Assembly: GCA_028696165.1 (NCBI GenBank)
Contig: JAQVHQ010000009.1
Coordinates: 1 to 64,000 of the forward strand
Length of the DNA stretch: 64,000 nt
Reading direction: 5' to 3'
Source of the DNA: Lachnospiraceae bacterium
GTDB taxonomy: Bacteria; Bacillota; Clostridia; Lachnospirales; Lachnospiraceae
Shown here piece after piece: positions 62,874 through 64,000 of the stretch. The notes under the pieces were generated by a model, which saw nothing but the letters and a program-made list of their open reading frames with translations, did not search any database and had not been told where the DNA came from. The position numbers and the translations under genes were made by a program. Each line of letters begins with the position of its first letter. The stretch's first letter is position 1.

Positions 62874-63284
62874 TTATAATTCCGGTGCGACCGCAAATAT
62901 TGCTCTTGCTGTTTTACCATAATAATTGATAATTTTATAAGTTTCGCCTTCTGGAATAAACATGTAGTCCCCTGGCTGAACATCATAAGTTTCTTTACGA
63001 TCTTTGATAAAAAATGTTAATGGTCCATCAAGCACAAAAAATACTGCATCGCCTGCATGACTATCGAATTCTGTCTGTTGCGGTTCTGGACCTCCGGTTA
63101 AAATCTTCACTGTTCCGAACTGCATCACATCATTGCTGCACCATACAGAAAGAAGAGCTGGTGTACGTTCTCCACTGATCATTTTAATGCTTTCTGCATC
63201 ACTTAATTTGTAGAATACTGCCTCTTCTCTTGATTGTGGTCCTGATGCAGGAAAAGCACCGAGGTTATTTATCGTAATTGCCAT
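62874..63284 (-). CDS. cupin-domain protein
   Basis: 136 aa, one cupin barrel. The first motif is partial (TEFDSHAGDAVFFVLDG). The second lacks its usual His (FIPEGETYKIINYYG), so the metal site is incomplete. It may be an isomerase/epimerase-like sugar-binding protein, a sensor or a structural partner. GAGGAG precedes the start. It lies 2 bp after the other cupin gene and 15 bp before the M20C gene; the three are surely one transcript. Confidence 0.78.
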   Translation of the reverse strand: MAITINNLGAFPASGPQSREEAVFYKLSDAESIKMISGERTPALLSVWCSNDVMQFGTVKILTGGPEPQQTEFDSHAGDAVFFVLDGPLTFFIKDRKETYDVQPGDYMFIPEGETYKIINYYGKTARAIFAVAPEL

Positions 63285-63286
63285 GA

Positions 63287-63760
63287 TTATTCTCCTCTCT
63301 CTTCAAATTTATAAAGTTTCATAGCTCCTGTATATTCATCCGGAATAGGATTTTCATCATCCCATGCTTTTGGAGCAATCACATAAAGCATACGCGCTTC
63401 TGTTTCGCCAAAGTTATATCCGATATGTGGGCATCCTTTTGGCATCAAAATTCCATCGCCCTGATCAACCACCATTACCTGACCTGTTTCCGGCTGGAAC
63501 ATGGTAACCTGTCCTTTTAATACATAGTAAATTTCATCTCCCGCATGTACGTCTGCTGGCGAGAAATGAGATCCCGGACTAAGCTGATACTCACCTACCG
63601 TCATTGAGTCTGTACTTGCGATCAGCCAATTCAAATCGCTTGTCTCTGGTGCTTCTTCCGTGTACAAATACTGCATTAAATCACCGTGTTTCATTACGCA
63701 AGGTCTTTTTTCTTCTTTTGGAAATGGATACTTGCAAAACCAATCTTGTGTGTTTGCCAT
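63287..63760 (-). CDS. cupin-domain protein with complete-looking metal site
   Basis: 157 aa. The double-stranded beta-helix carries SHFSPADVHAGDEIYYVLKG (first cupin motif with two His and a Glu) and MPKGCPHIGYNFG (second motif with His), as in metal-bound cupin enzymes. An N-terminal 45-residue extension is unassigned. AAGGAG precedes the start. Its neighbours are the M20C gene 24 bp upstream and the second cupin gene 2 bp downstream, so the pair may form a heteromer. Confidence 0.8.
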   Translation of the reverse strand: MANTQDWFCKYPFPKEEKRPCVMKHGDLMQYLYTEEAPETSDLNWLIASTDSMTVGEYQLSPGSHFSPADVHAGDEIYYVLKGQVTMFQPETGQVMVVDQGDGILMPKGCPHIGYNFGETEARMLYVIAPKAWDDENPIPDEYTGAMKLYKFEERGE

Positions 63761-63784
63761 TTTCTTTGTCTCCTTTTTTTGAAT

Positions 63785-64000
63785 TTAGTCATCAAGTTCC
63801 TTTAAAATTTCTTTGATATGATCCCATACCATCTGAACGCTGGTCCAATCGAGTCTTTCTTTTGGTGTATGAACATCGTACGCTTTGGGTCCGAGCGAAA
63901 TACACTCAAGCCCTGGTATCTTTGAGCAAAACAGTCCTAATTCCAGACTGGAATGCGATACTTCAACATTTGGTTCTTCCCCATATAACACTTTAAATGC
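63785..64000 (-). CDS. M20C (PepD-like) peptidase, C-terminal part (runs off the window)
   Basis: The last 71 codons of a gene whose start lies beyond the right edge; the frame is open to 64000. It reads VLYGEEPNVEVSHSSLELGLF, with the His expected as metal ligand, then CISLGPKAYDVHTPKERLD, matching the C-terminal end of PepD-like dipeptidases and of the paralogue at 61389. It is presumably the active member of the pair. The first gene of the operon cannot be determined from this window. Confidence 0.8.
   Translation of the reverse strand, partial: AFKVLYGEEPNVEVSHSSLELGLFCSKIPGLECISLGPKAYDVHTPKERLDWTSVQMVWDHIKEILKELDD

Noticed and set aside
1-64000. tRNA, rRNA or known riboswitch
   Set aside because: No cloverleaf, rRNA segment or recognisable riboswitch core was found by eye; short ones could still be missed.

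Overview
The window looks like a chromosomal segment of a low-GC gut Firmicute of the Lachnospiraceae type (Blautia/Dorea/Ruminococcus-like). This rests on gene content and style: AT-rich intergenic DNA, strong AGGAGG ribosome sites, a PPi-type phosphofructokinase, a flavodiiron protein, a DUF6472-like small protein, a BvgS-like hybrid kinase, and dense glycoside-hydrolase loci with GPH transporters and AraC regulators. The genus cannot be fixed from the sequence alone. No rRNA or tRNA gene was seen.

Layout. 1-2.6 kb is the decayed end of an integrative element: hairpin-rich non-coding DNA, an origin-of-transfer-like inverted repeat, a perfect 19-bp inverted repeat and a tyrosine recombinase. 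It abuts the last 84 codons of a polysaccharide deacetylase gene that it appears to have split. 2.6-26 kb is mostly housekeeping and accessory metabolism: YitT and AEC membrane proteins, PPi-phosphofructokinase, two aminotransferases, a LacI regulator, a chagasin-like lipoprotein, a flavodiiron protein, an rRNA methyltransferase, a HAD phosphatase, amylosucrase, a hybrid histidine kinase, NudC, two GNAT enzymes, a PurF-like protein without its catalytic cysteine, a repeat-bearing cyclophilin-like lipoprotein, and a radical SAM/TetR pair behind an unusually clean operator-promoter.

26.5-41.4 kb is a carbohydrate or plant-glycoside locus: GH78, GH43, GH1, a TIM-barrel isomerase and a MATE exporter on the minus strand, divergent from AraC, a GPH transporter and GH2, and followed by TetR and an SDR. 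41.7-44.7 kb is a mobile-DNA patch: an intact IS605-type tnpA/tnpB element next to the 3' remnant of a gene whose full-length paralogue lies 2.2 kb away, four iterated 22-bp repeats, and one of two copies of a roughly 100-bp palindromic interspersed repeat. 44.7-49.3 kb carries a subtilase, an esterase and a GH3 enzyme.

50.4-64 kb is one long minus-strand block: M20C-type dipeptidase, cupin, cupin, M20C-type dipeptidase, a ribose-type ABC importer, an SDR, an alpha/beta hydrolase, a GPH transporter, a large GH78 rhamnosidase and a beta-phosphoglucomutase-like HAD. This mixture of peptide-bond, sugar and cupin chemistry with a dedicated importer matches no pathway I can name. It is the best candidate in the window for an undescribed catabolic system, perhaps for a glycosylated amino-acid or peptide conjugate. 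The M20C protein at 61.4-62.9 kb lacks the usual C-terminal metal-binding histidine.
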